Shown here: piece by piece, positions 1-10,667 of the stretch | Numbering within the stretch: the stretch's first letter is position 1 | Layout: each line of letters starts with the position of its first letter | Assembly: GCA_902536935.1 (NCBI GenBank) | Contig: CACAZM010000001.1 | Span: forward strand, 86,013 to 150,012 | Source: an uncultured Bacteroidota bacterium | GTDB lineage: Bacteria; Bacteroidota; Bacteroidia; Flavobacteriales; Flavobacteriaceae | Reading direction: 5' to 3' | Length of the DNA stretch: 64,000 bases | The notes under the pieces: model-generated | Databases searched by the model: none | Told to the model about the DNA's origin: nothing | The model's input: only the letters and a program-made list of their open reading frames with translations | Translations under genes and position numbers: made by a program

Positions 1-911
1 CGTCTAACATTTTCTGAAAGCTTGGATGCGCCTTTCCATTCTCTTTGGTGATAGCTTAGGTAAAGCTTATTAGCTTTATTGTTTTTATATATGTAGGTGG
101 CAGTTAATGATTTACCAATTTTAGGTTTTTTATCCATTTCTAGCCTATAAATTTTGTAACTGTCTAGCCCAATATATAGTGTAATGGTTTCCTCTCCGCT
201 GATAACCCCTTCAACAATGATTACATCCTCATCATCGTATGAACTGTCTCCAATCGTTTCCCATTTATAGGACCTGAAATTTAATCCATTTCGTAAAGGA
301 TTGTTGTATTCCATATATTTTAATGCATGTAACTTTTGCTCATTTTTAACAAACCTATAGTCTGCTGAAGTCCTAGTATTCTCAATAGAAAATTTATTCA
401 GATATGAGCTTGGCCCTCGATCAATCGCCTTTATATTTTGCTCAATTAAAAACCTACAAATATTGTCCTCTACAGACCAGCGCCTATAGAGCAAATCCAA
501 TTCATGGTTTTTGTTCAGGGTGTTCACTTTTAATTTTTTTAACGCCTGCCCAACATAAAATGAAGATGAATTTACAACTACTTCGCTCAATGATGTAGTC
601 TTTTCTTCAAGGACAATAGCGACTTCTTCGCTTTGTATAAGTTTTAAAACAGGTAGTTTATGTGTAAAAAACCCTAAGGATGAAAAACTCAATGTGTCTT
701 TCAATTCAGCAGTAGAAATTTGGAAATAAAAAGTTCCATCTTCTGTAGAGGTGGTTCCAATATTTTTTGAAACGATACCAATCGCTGCATAGGGAACCTC
801 TTGCCCTTTATCATCAATAACTTTACCCGAAAGTGAAATATTCTTTTGTGCGTGCAAAGTTAGTGGCATAAAAATAAATAAAAAGACAAATGTTAAAAAA
901 CACCCATTCAT
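1..911 (-). CDS. Carboxypeptidase-regulatory-like domain protein, partial at window edge
   Basis: This gene is absent from the ORF track because it runs off the left edge. I translated the minus strand from the ATG at 911 and found it open for 303 codons to base 1. It begins MNGCFLTFVFLFIFMPLTLHA, a clear signal peptide. It continues with a domain of about 75 residues (NISLSGKVIDDKGQEVPYA, then GTTSTEDGTFYF) that matches the CarboxypepD_reg-like fold common in Bacteroidota envelope proteins. A linker with LSEVVV follows, and the rest is a domain I do not recognise. The family architecture suggests an exported envelope protein. The C-terminus is missing, so the function cannot be set. It lies 20 bases beyond the HTCS stop on the same strand and may be co-transcribed with it. 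Confidence 0.75.
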   Translation of the reverse strand, partial: MNGCFLTFVFLFIFMPLTLHAQKNISLSGKVIDDKGQEVPYAAIGIVSKNIGTTSTEDGTFYFQISTAELKDTLSFSSLGFFTHKLPVLKLIQSEEVAIVLEEKTTSLSEVVVNSSSFYVGQALKKLKVNTLNKNHELDLLYRRWSVEDNICRFLIEQNIKAIDRGPSSYLNKFSIENTRTSADYRFVKNEQKLHALKYMEYNNPLRNGLNFRSYKWETIGDSSYDDEDVIIVEGVISGEETITLYIGLDSYKIYRLEMDKKPKIGKSLTATYIYKNNKANKLYLSYHQREWKGASKLSENVR

Positions 912-931
912 TTCTTTATAATACTTATTGA

Positions 932-3900
932 TTATTTTTCAATTAATAGTTCTTTTTTCTCCTTGTTCAGTAACCTATATTCTTTTGGTATCAGGCCTGT
1001 ATACTCTTTAAATCTTTTGGTATAATAGGATGGTGATGAAAAACCAACCTTGTAGCATATTTCTCCAATGGTCATATCAGTTATTTCTAAAAGTTCTTTT
1101 GACTTTTCCAACCTCATTTTACGAATCATTTCATTGGCAGATTTCCCAGTCAATTCTTTAATTTTGCGATATAATTTACTCCGGCTTAAAGCAAGTTCAT
1201 CAGCGATATCTTGAACACATAAATCCTCTTTCGATAAGTTTTCATTAATGATATGAATGACATCAGCAAGAATTTTTTTGTTACCCCCTGTCGTGTTTAT
1301 TTCCAAGTCTAGACTATTAAAATAGGTTTCATAAAATCTTTCTTTTGACTTAATGAGTTGTAGTAAATGGGTTTTCAAAAGATCAATACTAAATGGCTTT
1401 TTAAGATAAATATCAGCCCCTGAATCAATCCCATGTATTCTATCACTCTCTCCTACTTTTGCTGTTAGCATAACGATAGGAATATTCATAGTAGATTTCT
1501 CAGACTTCAATAACCTTGTCATTTGGAAGCCATCCATTTCAGGCATCATTACATCGGCAATAATGATATCTGGTTTGTTTTTTCTAGCTATTTCTAAACC
1601 ATTTTTTCCATTAGGTGCTTCAAGAACTTTGTACAAACTTTTTAATTCATACTTTAGATACTCGCGCAACTCCATATTGTCTTCCACAATTAATATTGTA
1701 TTGAGTTTAGAAATTTTTGAGTTTTCAAAAGGAAGTTCATCAGTAAGACCACTCAAATTTTTCGATTTTAATTGTGATGATTTTTTACCGTTAACAAGCT
1801 GTTCATTTTCATAAAATTGAATTTTTGTATCAGGCATAAATACTTTAAAAGTTGTTCCTACACCCTGTTCACTTTGCACTACAATTTTTCCCTTGTGATA
1901 ATCGACAAATTTCTTGACAACTTCTAAACCGATTCCTGTACCACTGTAATACTGTTCATTATTTTCTTCACTTTGATAAAAGCGATTGAATATTTTATTT
2001 ATGTTTTTTTTGTTTATTCCGATGCCTGTATCAGTAATATCAAATTCGAATCCACTTTGCACATTATTTTCATCAATTGATGGAAAAACTAGCCCTTGAT
2101 TGTGGTGTGATACTTTAACTCTTATTTTTCCATTCTCGCTTGTTGCCTTAAAAGCATTTGACAATAAATTAAAGAGAATTTTATCAAACATTGATGTGTC
2201 AACCATTATCTGTTTTGGTATTGATTCTTCAAAATCAATTTGAAAATCAATTTTGCGAAAATTAGCTTCTTCAATAAAGTTAGAAGTAATATTTGTCATG
2301 ATTTCCACCAAATCGACTTCTTGAATTTGAACTTTAAGTTCACTAAACTGCATTTTTCTAAAATCCATGAGCTCATCAATAAGACGCTTTAATCTCTTTG
2401 CATTGCGATGTATGATTTTATGCTTATCAATGATTTCGCTAGGAAGATTGGTAATGTGCTTATCTTTAATCAATGACTCTAAAGGATTCAAAATTAATGT
2501 CAAAGGAGTTCTAAATTCGTGCGATATATTGGTGAAGAATTGAATTTTTTTAGTATTCAACTCTTCATTTTGCTTCCGCTGACCTCGTTCAAGCTCTGCC
2601 TTTCTTTTTTCAGAAATTCTGAGGTTAATTAATCTGTAGATGTAATATCCTAGCGAAAGGAAAACGATTACATATGAAATTTTTGCCCACCAACTGAGCC
2701 ACCAAGGAGAGAGAACTTTAATAAAAATTGTTTTTGGTTTATTGGTCCAATAACCGTCATTATTGGCAGCTTTAAGCCTAAAAATATAGTCTCCAGGCTT
2801 GATGTTAGTATAATTTGCAGATCGTTGTTGCCCAACATAGTTCCAATCTTCATCCAAACCATCAAGCATATATGCATAGCTGTTTTTTTCAGATCTAGTA
2901 TGACTTACCCCCATATAGTCAATTGAGAATGATGATTGATTGTGTCTCAAAACCAGAGTGTCTAACTGATTGAGTGCTTTTTTGAGAGGCGAATTGTTTG
3001 AAACTCTTATTTCATTGTTTAAAATTTTCAGTTTTTGAAAGGTTAATTGAGGTAGGCTTTCATTTTTAGGTACACTAATTGGGTTGAAGAAATTTATACC
3101 CCCTATTGTTCCGAAGTAAAGTATGTTTTGCTCATTGTAGAAAGAATTGCGATTAATATTATTATTCAACAATCCATCACTTCTATCAAAAACTCTGTAT
3201 TTATCTGTGTCACTATTATACCGGATTAAACCATTGTCTGTTCCCAACCAAAATGACCCATCATAGGTTTGTGTGATCGAGTTAATGGACATATTTCTAA
3301 TTTCTTTTCCTTCTCCATGCCAAGTGATTATGTCTTCATTTGACGAGTAACTTAGTAACCCAAAGCCATCTGTTCCAATCCATATTTTATTATTAGTGTC
3401 TTCATAAATAGAAAAAACAACGAAATTAGAACCGGAATTTTTGATCACACTTTCAATTTTTTCATTGATTGAAGTAATCACTTTTGTTTTTGGATTATAT
3501 CTAAAAAGACCTTTGCGTGTTCCCATCCATACATTGTCGAACTCATCTACAATTATCTTTCTAATATTCCCTTTATCAAGCTCAAGGTCAATAAATTGTT
3601 CATCATTATAATGGGTTAATTTCCCATTCCCTAGATCATAGGAATGTAAGCCACCTAAAAAAGTACCAATCCAAATGACTTTACTTGAGTCCTCTGAAAA
3701 ACTTACGACCCGGTTTGACATTAGTTTATTCGGAAAAGAATCTGTATTTATATTGATAAAATTCGTCGTTCCATTTCTTAATAAATGTAAGCCATTATAC
3801 CATGACGCAATCCATATGTTATTTTGACTGTCAATAAATAAAGAAGTGATGTCAAGACTATTTAAACCCTTAGCAATTTTATTTTTAGGATCATTTAAGT

Positions 3901-5065
3901 GAATATATTCACCATTTGACTTATCATAGACATACACACCGTTATCTACTGAGCCAAACCAAAGTCGATTTTTATTGTCCTTTACAATTGATGAAATTGA
4001 TGATGGGAAAGGTTGTAGGTTGTCATCTGAGTTGTTTTGTAAAAACTGAAATTTAAAATGATTAGGGTCGGACTTTACAAGACCTTGGTCATAAGAACCT
4101 AACCATATGCGATTTTTATTGTCACATAAAATAGACCATATAGAATTGGACTGTAAGCCGAATTCATTCCCTTTTTCTTTCAAGTATCTTTTTAAAACTT
4201 TACCGTCAAAAGACACAAAAAATAAACCATCGTTTTCAGAGCCCAACAACATATACTTATTTTCATACTCTTTTATTGAAAAAATCCTTTTATTAGAAAT
4301 TTGATAGTGTTCTACATCAAAATTATTTACTCCACTTGGAAGGATTTTGAAAAGGCCATCATCTACAGTTCCAATCCAAATATTTCCAGTATGATCTATT
4401 TCGAAACTTAAAGCTTCAGTATTATTAGGATTTATATTTTTTGAACCTTTAAAAGATGCTCGAGTAAGCATCTTAACGTTTTTATCTATAATAAATATTC
4501 CATAATTTGTTCCAACCCATATTCGACTCAGTTGATCAACTACAATATCGTTTATAAGTAGTCCATTCTCATTAATCGTTTCTGGAATACCAACTTTATC
4601 AAATACTTTAGTTTTAGTATTAAAAAAGTAAATCCCTTTTTGATGGGTTCCTACTACCAAAACATTTTCATCTATTTCACATAGTGAATGAACCGAAATA
4701 AAATCTGAAGTGGGGTTGAATAAAGAAAAAGATTTTGTGTTTGGATTAAAATGGTTAATACCATTTTGAGTTGCTATCCAAAGGCCTTGATTTTCACTAA
4801 ATACCAAATCAAAAATAGTAGAGTTCGAAATTGAAGATTCAGAAAATGGATCATGGCTGTAAGTCTCAACATTCAACCCATCATATCGCTTTAACCCTCC
4901 TCCATAGGTACCAATCCACATATGATTTTTTGAATCAGTTGTCATACAAGTTATAGCACGATTTCCTAAATCTGGATTGGTTTTTACAAACAAATGAGAT
5001 AAATCTTGTGCATTAATTTTAGCAAAAAAGACCGTAGATATTGAAAATAAAATAATTCGAATCAT
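932..5065 (-). CDS. Hybrid two-component system (HTCS) regulator of the PUL
   Basis: This is a one-polypeptide sensor and transcription factor of 1377 residues, usual for HTCS proteins. A signal peptide (to about residue 20) precedes a long periplasmic sensor built of Reg_prop beta-propeller repeats (WIGTYGGGLKRYDG-like, about 45-690) and a Y_Y_Y domain (about 700-790, ending near NNDGYWTNKP). A single membrane segment lies near 792-810. The cytoplasmic part has a HisKA domain with ISHEFRTPL (H849), a HATPase domain (LFNLLSNAFKAT near 967, DTGIGI near 1013, GTGIGLEVV near 1041), a receiver with the phospho-acceptor in ADVMMPEMDG (D1171), and a C-terminal AraC-type HTH (about 1268-1368). All signalling residues appear intact. 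HTCS proteins typically bind an oligosaccharide released from the PUL substrate and activate susC/D and enzyme genes. Position at the locus edge, divergent from a sulfatase gene, supports this. The ligand is probably a xylo-oligosaccharide, which is inference. Confidence 0.95.
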   Translation of the reverse strand: MIRIILFSISTVFFAKINAQDLSHLFVKTNPDLGNRAITCMTTDSKNHMWIGTYGGGLKRYDGLNVETYSHDPFSESSISNSTIFDLVFSENQGLWIATQNGINHFNPNTKSFSLFNPTSDFISVHSLCEIDENVLVVGTHQKGIYFFNTKTKVFDKVGIPETINENGLLINDIVVDQLSRIWVGTNYGIFIIDKNVKMLTRASFKGSKNINPNNTEALSFEIDHTGNIWIGTVDDGLFKILPSGVNNFDVEHYQISNKRIFSIKEYENKYMLLGSENDGLFFVSFDGKVLKRYLKEKGNEFGLQSNSIWSILCDNKNRIWLGSYDQGLVKSDPNHFKFQFLQNNSDDNLQPFPSSISSIVKDNKNRLWFGSVDNGVYVYDKSNGEYIHLNDPKNKIAKGLNSLDITSLFIDSQNNIWIASWYNGLHLLRNGTTNFININTDSFPNKLMSNRVVSFSEDSSKVIWIGTFLGGLHSYDLGNGKLTHYNDEQFIDLELDKGNIRKIIVDEFDNVWMGTRKGLFRYNPKTKVITSINEKIESVIKNSGSNFVVFSIYEDTNNKIWIGTDGFGLLSYSSNEDIITWHGEGKEIRNMSINSITQTYDGSFWLGTDNGLIRYNSDTDKYRVFDRSDGLLNNNINRNSFYNEQNILYFGTIGGINFFNPISVPKNESLPQLTFQKLKILNNEIRVSNNSPLKKALNQLDTLVLRHNQSSFSIDYMGVSHTRSEKNSYAYMLDGLDEDWNYVGQQRSANYTNIKPGDYIFRLKAANNDGYWTNKPKTIFIKVLSPWWLSWWAKISYVIVFLSLGYYIYRLINLRISEKRKAELERGQRKQNEELNTKKIQFFTNISHEFRTPLTLILNPLESLIKDKHITNLPSEIIDKHKIIHRNAKRLKRLIDELMDFRKMQFSELKVQIQEVDLVEIMTNITSNFIEEANFRKIDFQIDFEESIPKQIMVDTSMFDKILFNLLSNAFKATSENGKIRVKVSHHNQGLVFPSIDENNVQSGFEFDITDTGIGINKKNINKIFNRFYQSEENNEQYYSGTGIGLEVVKKFVDYHKGKIVVQSEQGVGTTFKVFMPDTKIQFYENEQLVNGKKSSQLKSKNLSGLTDELPFENSKISKLNTILIVEDNMELREYLKYELKSLYKVLEAPNGKNGLEIARKNKPDIIIADVMMPEMDGFQMTRLLKSEKSTMNIPIVMLTAKVGESDRIHGIDSGADIYLKKPFSIDLLKTHLLQLIKSKERFYETYFNSLDLEINTTGGNKKILADVIHIINENLSKEDLCVQDIADELALSRSKLYRKIKELTGKSANEMIRKMRLEKSKELLEITDMTIGEICYKVGFSSPSYYTKRFKEYTGLIPKEYRLLNKEKKELLIEK

Positions 5066-5209
5066 AAGGGAAAACTACTATAAAAAATGAATCAAATATT
5101 TGAGTATAATGCTATATTTTAAACAAGCTATGAAATAAAAATTGTAATTCAAATAATTTGATGAATAAAAATTACTAAATTTAGTTAATTGTAAAAAATT
5201 AAACTTGAG
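5066..5209. promoter_or_regulatory. Divergent intergenic region between HTCS and first sulfatase
   Basis: This 144-base, very AT-rich spacer separates two divergent genes and so must hold both promoters. I could not find a convincing TAnnTTTG minus-7 box for either gene. The closest match is AATATTTG on the minus strand. No clear operator repeat is visible by eye. Confidence 0.4.
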
Positions 5210-6622
5210 ATGAATAACAATTTTAGAGATCAATTTTTTTTATTTTTTTTATTCTTATTAACCTGTGTAAATGCTTTTAGTCAATACGCTTATAATTCAA
5301 AACCAAATATTTTTATTTATATAGCAGACGACCATAACAGCTGGGACTATACAACATTTGGCAATACACAAGTAAAAACAACAAATTTTGATCGTTTGGT
5401 TAATGAGGGTTTGAGTTTTTCTAATGCATATACATCTCAAGCTATCTGTGCCCCTAGCAGATCCCAATTATTTACAGGATTATACCCCATGAAAAATGGA
5501 TGCTTTGCAAACCATCTCCCTGTAAGAAATGTCAAAGACATCAACGATTTTATGAGTGAACTGGGTTATGATGTCGTGCTCGCAGGTAAAGGCCACATCA
5601 AGCCAAATTCTGTTTTTAATTGGACTCGCTATTTCGCTAGCAATAATGACAGACTCATACCCATAAAAAAAGTAAAAGATTTTATTTCCAATTCTCAAAA
5701 ACCTCTCTGCATTATTTTTTCTTCTGACCTACCACATGGGCCATACCCAAAATCAAGTGACTACAACAATAAACCCTTAGATTATGATCCGTCTTCAAAA
5801 ACTATTTCACCAAAAATTGGAAATCATAAAGCGGGGTATTATCAAAATATTGAGGAAGATAACAATCAGTTGGGCAGAGTTTTAAATATGCTTGAAACTA
5901 TATCAGATATGGACGAGTCCGTATTTATTTACATTTCAGATCATGGGTTGAAAGGAAAATGGAGTGTTCGTGAAACAGGGCTTAAAATACCAATGGTATT
6001 CCGATGGCCTAATGTTATTCCTCCAAACACTATAAATGATAAACTTGTTTCTATTGTTGACATTCTTCCTACAATAATTGAAATTTCTGGTGGAGAAAAA
6101 ATTGAGAATCTTGATGGGGAAAGCTTGATCCCTATTTTGTCAAATACAAATATCCCTTTTCGCGATTATATTTTTGGGATTGCAACGCGGCAAAACATTC
6201 AAAAATGCTATGTTTTCCCTTCTAGGTCTGTTCGTGATAAACGCTACAAATATATTGTCAATTTCAATGCTAAAGAAAAGGTTCAAAATAACCTTGGACC
6301 AAACATAAATGTGAACTATTTTATTAAGCGCGGAGCTAATAAATTTGAGAATGTACCATTTGAAGAGCTCTACGACTTAGAAGTGGATCCTTACGAACAC
6401 GTAAACCTTGCCAATGACAATAGCTTCTTGCCCATCAAGCAAAAATTATCGTCAGTATTACGAGACTGGATGATCAACCAAAATGATGTTCTTATCCAAC
6501 ATAAAATGCCGTTAATTAAGCCAACTTTACATCCTCTCGATAGACCTTCAAAATGGAATAACCCCAAAAAAGAATCTCAATTTACATTATCAGGTACAGA
6601 ATATATCCCATCTCATTATTAG
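5210..6622 (+). CDS. Secreted S1-family sulfatase
   Basis: This 470-residue sulfatase hydrolyses sulfate esters and is probably exported, with a signal peptide ending near residue 24 (NAFSQ). The S1 hallmarks are present: the metal-binding pair in IADDHN (D40, D41), the formylglycine site C80-A-P-S-R84 within QAICAPSRSQLFTGLYP, an AGKGH lysine/histidine segment, and YISDHG late in the catalytic domain. The general style (DDHN opening, CAPSR, ETGLKIPMVFRWP) is closest to the heparan-N-sulfatase-like S1 subgroup (S1_8 type), but that assignment is by eye. The sulfated target is probably an algal polysaccharide. It is the first gene after the divergent promoter region of the HTCS, 108 bases upstream of the GH43 gene. 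Activity requires a formylglycine-generating enzyme not present in this window. Confidence 0.9.
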   Translation: MNNNFRDQFFLFFLFLLTCVNAFSQYAYNSKPNIFIYIADDHNSWDYTTFGNTQVKTTNFDRLVNEGLSFSNAYTSQAICAPSRSQLFTGLYPMKNGCFANHLPVRNVKDINDFMSELGYDVVLAGKGHIKPNSVFNWTRYFASNNDRLIPIKKVKDFISNSQKPLCIIFSSDLPHGPYPKSSDYNNKPLDYDPSSKTISPKIGNHKAGYYQNIEEDNNQLGRVLNMLETISDMDESVFIYISDHGLKGKWSVRETGLKIPMVFRWPNVIPPNTINDKLVSIVDILPTIIEISGGEKIENLDGESLIPILSNTNIPFRDYIFGIATRQNIQKCYVFPSRSVRDKRYKYIVNFNAKEKVQNNLGPNINVNYFIKRGANKFENVPFEELYDLEVDPYEHVNLANDNSFLPIKQKLSSVLRDWMINQNDVLIQHKMPLIKPTLHPLDRPSKWNNPKKESQFTLSGTEYIPSHY

Positions 6623-6730
6623 ACCTGTAATTATAAAAACCGTTTGAATTTGTTGTATTATTTTTTGGTTAAATATTTATAAAATACATCAGCATGCGTT
6701 TATAAGTTTATGGTAACTAAACAATAAGCT

Positions 6731-7840
6731 ATGCCATTGAAAATTTTCTCGATAAAAAATTTTGTTTCATTATTCTCTCTATTTCTTCTGATTTCCTGCA
6801 TAGACAACTCAGCAGCTCAACTAAAAGAAAAGAATAACTTAAATCCAGATTTTAAAAACAGTGCATTGGTTTCTGAAATTTTCACAGCAGATCCTTCAGC
6901 ACATATTTTTGAAAACCAAATATATATTTATGCTTCACACGATATTGAGTCTGGAGGCATTGAGGATGATAGTGGAAATCATTTTAACATGATTGATTAT
7001 CATGTTTTATCAATGAATTTGGATGGGAGTAATGTGAAAGTTCACCCTGTAGCGCTTTCAGTTGATGATGTAGAATGGGCAGAGAGTAAATTTTGGGCCC
7101 CTGATGCAGCTTTCAAAAATGGAAAATATTATCTCTATTATCCTGCCAAGGATAAATACAATGTATTCAAACTAGGTGTGGCTGTTAGTGATCGTCCAGA
7201 AGGCCCTTTTTCTCCACAACCCGAACCTATGAAAGGAAGTTATAGTATCGATCCTGCAGTTTTTGTCGATGATGATGGTTCAGCATATTTATATTTTGGT
7301 GGAATTTGGGGAGGTCAGCTCCAAAGATGGGAAAATGGATCCTATGACAAGAATGGTTCTTTAAAGGATTTAGGAGAACCAGATGCACCTTCGATAATGC
7401 CGCGAATGGCTAAGTTGTCAGACGACATGCTCGAGTTTTCAGAAGAGGTACAAACCATTGATATCATTGATGAAGATGGAAATCCAATTTTGACCAAAGA
7501 CCTAGAACGTCGCTTTTTTGAAGCACCCTGGATTCACAAACACAAGGGTATGTATTATATGTCCTATTCCACTGGAGACACACATTTAATCGCATATGCA
7601 ACAAGTGATAACCCCTATGGCCCATTTGTCTTTCAGGGAACAATGCATGAACCTGTACAGGGATGGACAAATCATCACTCAACATTGAAGGTTGCAGACC
7701 AATGGTATTTTTTCTATCACGACACAGAGTTGTCAGGAAAAACTCATCTAAGAAATGTGAAGTTTACTTCATTTAATCACAATAGTGATGGAAGTATTGA
7801 TCCAATAAAAACATATTTTGGTTCTGATTTTAGATTTTAA
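6731..7840 (+). CDS. GH43 family glycosidase (probable beta-xylosidase/arabinofuranosidase), lipoprotein
   Basis: This 369-residue protein has a lipobox near its start (FLLISC), so it is probably anchored in an envelope membrane. The five-bladed-propeller GH43 signatures are visible: catalytic base D54 in TADPSAHIF, the pKa-modulating D174 in YSIDPAVFVDDDG, and general acid E264 in RFFEAPWIHK. Length fits a single-domain GH43. The GGQLQRW segment recalls the subfamily-1-like xylosidases, but I cannot fix the subfamily. It is followed after 14 bases by xylulokinase, xylose isomerase and a sugar symporter, so release of xylose (or removal of arabinose side chains) feeding that pathway is the natural role. 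There is no arabinose-catabolic gene here, which favours xylosidase. Confidence 0.88.
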   Translation: MPLKIFSIKNFVSLFSLFLLISCIDNSAAQLKEKNNLNPDFKNSALVSEIFTADPSAHIFENQIYIYASHDIESGGIEDDSGNHFNMIDYHVLSMNLDGSNVKVHPVALSVDDVEWAESKFWAPDAAFKNGKYYLYYPAKDKYNVFKLGVAVSDRPEGPFSPQPEPMKGSYSIDPAVFVDDDGSAYLYFGGIWGGQLQRWENGSYDKNGSLKDLGEPDAPSIMPRMAKLSDDMLEFSEEVQTIDIIDEDGNPILTKDLERRFFEAPWIHKHKGMYYMSYSTGDTHLIAYATSDNPYGPFVFQGTMHEPVQGWTNHHSTLKVADQWYFFYHDTELSGKTHLRNVKFTSFNHNSDGSIDPIKTYFGSDFRF

Positions 7841-7854
7841 TAAACATTTGATGG

Positions 7855-9336
7855 ATGTTTAGTCTAGGTTTAGATATCGGAAGTTCGTCAGTAAAAGCTG
7901 CTTTAACTGAAACCCATACCGGCAAAAAAATTGCTTTTGTGCAAGAACCAAAAGATGAAATGGAAATGATAAGTGTTCAGTCTTCTTGGGCAGAGCAAAA
8001 TCCAAATCAGTGGTGGAAAATCGTTTGTATTGCCATAAAAAAGTTATTGCAAAACAGTGGGGTTGACGCTAGTCAAATTCAAGGAATTGGAATTGCATAT
8101 CAAATGCATGGACTAGTTGTTGTTGATCAATCGGGAGAGTGTTTGAGAAATTCTATCATTTGGTGCGATAGTCGAGCAGTTTCTATTGGTGAAAAAGCAT
8201 ATCAAGATTTGGGTGCAAAGAAATGCATGGATCACTTGCTCAATAGTCCGGCAAACTTTACAGCATCCAAACTAAAATGGGTCAAAGAAAATGAACCTCA
8301 TATTTATGAAAAGATACATAAATACATGCTGCCAGGAGACTACATCGCCTACAAGTTTAGTGGAGAAATGACAACGACGATTAATGGTCTTTCTGAGGGG
8401 ACGATTTGGGATTTCAAATCCCAAGAGGTCGCTCAATGGCTTTTCGATTATTACAATATCGATTCTTCGATGACTCCTACAATCGTTCCTAATTTTGTGA
8501 CACAATGCGTGGTAAACAAAAAGGGTGCTGAAGATAGTGGTTTAAAGGAAGGAACTCCGATTACATATCGCGCTGGAGACCAACCCAACAATGCTTTCTC
8601 ACTGCATGTTATCAATCCAGGAGAAGTTGCTGCAACTGGCGGCACTTCTGGGGTGGTTTATGCATTGACAGATAATCTCCAATCAAAAGAGCATCAAAGA
8701 ATTAACCATTTTGCTCACATCAACTATTCCAAAGAATCTCCCGTTATTGGTAAACTGCTTTGTATCAATGGTGCGGGGATTCAATATCGCTGGATGAAAA
8801 ATAACACTGGCGCCAACAGTTATGAGGAAATGAATCAATTAGCAGCAAAAAAAGACATCGGTTCAGACGGATTACTAGTTTATCCTTTTGGAAATGGTGC
8901 CGAAAGAATGCTCAATAATCAGAACATAAATGCTAGATATCTAAATTTAAATCTCAATCAACATGACCTTGGGTCTATGTACAGAGCAACCCTTGAAGGA
9001 ATTGCCTTTTCTTTCGTTTATGGAATTAAATTCATTGAGGATGACAATTTTAATTTAGCTTTGATCAAAGCTGGAAATGATAATCTTTTTCAGTCCACTG
9101 TATTTAGCCAAACAATAGCTTCATTGGTTGGAAAGGAAATTCAATTATATAACACCACTGGCGCAATAGGAGCTGGTAGAGCGTCTTCTACAAATTTTAA
9201 AGACCTAAATGCTTTTGTTAAAATGAGTACTAAAAATGACTATTTTAAGAGTTTTACGCCAGAAAAAGACAAATCAAAATACGAGATGGCATTTTCCAAC
9301 TGGACAAGTGAACTTGAAAAAATGATTAACAGATAA
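7855..9336 (+). CDS. xylB: Xylulokinase
   Basis: This FGGY-family kinase of 493 residues phosphorylates D-xylulose to D-xylulose-5-phosphate with ATP in the cytoplasm. Family marks are the N-terminal phosphate-binding [14 protein letters not shown], the substrate-loop [10 protein letters not shown], a WCDSRA segment, [10 protein letters not shown], the catalytic-Asp region AGDQPNNAF, and [12 protein letters not shown]. The start is the ATG at 7855. The ATG four bases earlier reads into a stop within four codons. The next gene is xylose isomerase, 11 bases on, which makes the sugar specificity nearly certain. Confidence 0.93.
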   Translation: MFSLGLDIGSSSVKAALTETHTGKKIAFVQEPKDEMEMISVQSSWAEQNPNQWWKIVCIAIKKLLQNSGVDASQIQGIGIAYQMHGLVVVDQSGECLRNSIIWCDSRAVSIGEKAYQDLGAKKCMDHLLNSPANFTASKLKWVKENEPHIYEKIHKYMLPGDYIAYKFSGEMTTTINGLSEGTIWDFKSQEVAQWLFDYYNIDSSMTPTIVPNFVTQCVVNKKGAEDSGLKEGTPITYRAGDQPNNAFSLHVINPGEVAATGGTSGVVYALTDNLQSKEHQRINHFAHINYSKESPVIGKLLCINGAGIQYRWMKNNTGANSYEEMNQLAAKKDIGSDGLLVYPFGNGAERMLNNQNINARYLNLNLNQHDLGSMYRATLEGIAFSFVYGIKFIEDDNFNLALIKAGNDNLFQSTVFSQTIASLVGKEIQLYNTTGAIGAGRASSTNFKDLNAFVKMSTKNDYFKSFTPEKDKSKYEMAFSNWTSELEKMINR

Positions 9337-9347
9337 AACTAAAACCC

Positions 9348-10664
9348 ATGGCCAACACGGAATATTTTAAAGGAATAAATAAAATACCATTTGAGGGAAG
9401 TGAATCTGACAATCCATTTGCATTCAAATATTACAATCCTAATCAAATCATATCTGGAAAAACAATGCGTGACCATTTCAAATTTGCAATTGCCTATTGG
9501 CATAGCTTCTGTGGTCAAGGAACTGACCCATTTGGTGCAGGGACACAAAACTTTCCATGGGATAATGCAACAGATTCAGTTCAAGCTGCTCGAGACAAGG
9601 CAGATGCAGCCTTTGAGTTTATCTCAAAAATGGGGTTTGATTATTATTGTTTCCATGATTATGATTTGGTTCATGAGGCATCAACATTGTTAGAGTCTGA
9701 AAAAAGAGTTATTAAAATTACAGACTATATCAAAGAGAAACAAGCTGAAACAGGAATCAAATTGCTATGGGGAACAGCCAATTGCTTTTCTCATCCAAGA
9801 TATATGAATGGGGCTGCAACAAACCCCGATTTCAATGTTGTAGCTCATGCAGGAGCACAGGTAAAAATTGCTATTGATGCGACCATCAAACTTGGTGGTG
9901 AGAACTATGTGTTTTGGGGTGGTAGAGAAGGTTATATCAGTTTGTTGAACACTGATATGGGCAGAGAATTAGATCACATGGCTCGTTTTCTAACGATGGC
10001 TAAAGATTATGCTCGAAGTCAAGGATTCAAAGGGACTTTCTTCATCGAGCCTAAACCAATGGAGCCATCGAAACACCAATATGATTTTGATGCTGCAACT
10101 TCAATTGGTTTTATTCAAAAGTATGGACTGCAAGATGATTTTAAATTAAATATTGAGGTCAATCACGCAACACTAGCCCAACATACTTTTGAGCATGAAT
10201 TGGCTGTGGCAGCAAATGAAAATATGCTTGGTAGTATAGATGCCAACAGGGGGGATTATCAAAATGGTTGGGACACTGACCAATTTCCAAACAGCATTGA
10301 AGAGGCTGCTCGTGCTATGATTGTTTTTCTTAAAGCAGGAGGGTTACAGGGTGGTGGTGTAAATTTCGATGCAAAAATTAGGCGTAATTCAACAGATCTA
10401 GAGGACTTGTTTTTTGCTCACATTGGAGGTGCTGATACCTTTGCTAGAGGGCTAATTGCTGCTGATAAAATTATTAATGACCCATCTTATTCAAAAATTG
10501 TAGACCATAGATACGATTCATTTAATCGATCAAAAGGAAGTGATTTTGAAAAAGGTAAATTGCATTTGGCAGACCTATATGAATACGCATTAAATACAGG
10601 TTCATTTACAGCAACAAGTGGAAAACAAGAACGACTAGAAAACATTATCAATCAACACATATAA
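9348..10664 (+). CDS. xylA: Xylose isomerase
   Basis: This metal-dependent isomerase interconverts D-xylose and D-xylulose. At 438 residues it is the usual size of the longer (class II) xylose isomerases. Diagnostic segments are [12 protein letters not shown] (catalytic His and Asp), VFWGGREGY, the metal-binding [33 protein letters not shown] and GSIDANRGD. It sits between xylB and the symporter in a tight co-directional run and needs no signal peptide. With its neighbours it forms a complete route from imported xylose into the pentose phosphate pathway. Confidence 0.97.
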   Translation: MANTEYFKGINKIPFEGSESDNPFAFKYYNPNQIISGKTMRDHFKFAIAYWHSFCGQGTDPFGAGTQNFPWDNATDSVQAARDKADAAFEFISKMGFDYYCFHDYDLVHEASTLLESEKRVIKITDYIKEKQAETGIKLLWGTANCFSHPRYMNGAATNPDFNVVAHAGAQVKIAIDATIKLGGENYVFWGGREGYISLLNTDMGRELDHMARFLTMAKDYARSQGFKGTFFIEPKPMEPSKHQYDFDAATSIGFIQKYGLQDDFKLNIEVNHATLAQHTFEHELAVAANENMLGSIDANRGDYQNGWDTDQFPNSIEEAARAMIVFLKAGGLQGGGVNFDAKIRRNSTDLEDLFFAHIGGADTFARGLIAADKIINDPSYSKIVDHRYDSFNRSKGSDFEKGKLHLADLYEYALNTGSFTATSGKQERLENIINQHI

Positions 10665-10667
10665 ATT

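Noticed and set aside
404-598. 64-residue plus-strand ORF
   Set aside because: It is antisense to the partial carboxypeptidase-regulatory protein (1-911), which is open throughout and has a signal peptide and a recognisable domain.
2668-2877. 69-residue minus-strand ORF within the HTCS gene
   Set aside because: It is a frame-shifted shadow on the same strand over the Y_Y_Y domain, which is intact in the main frame.
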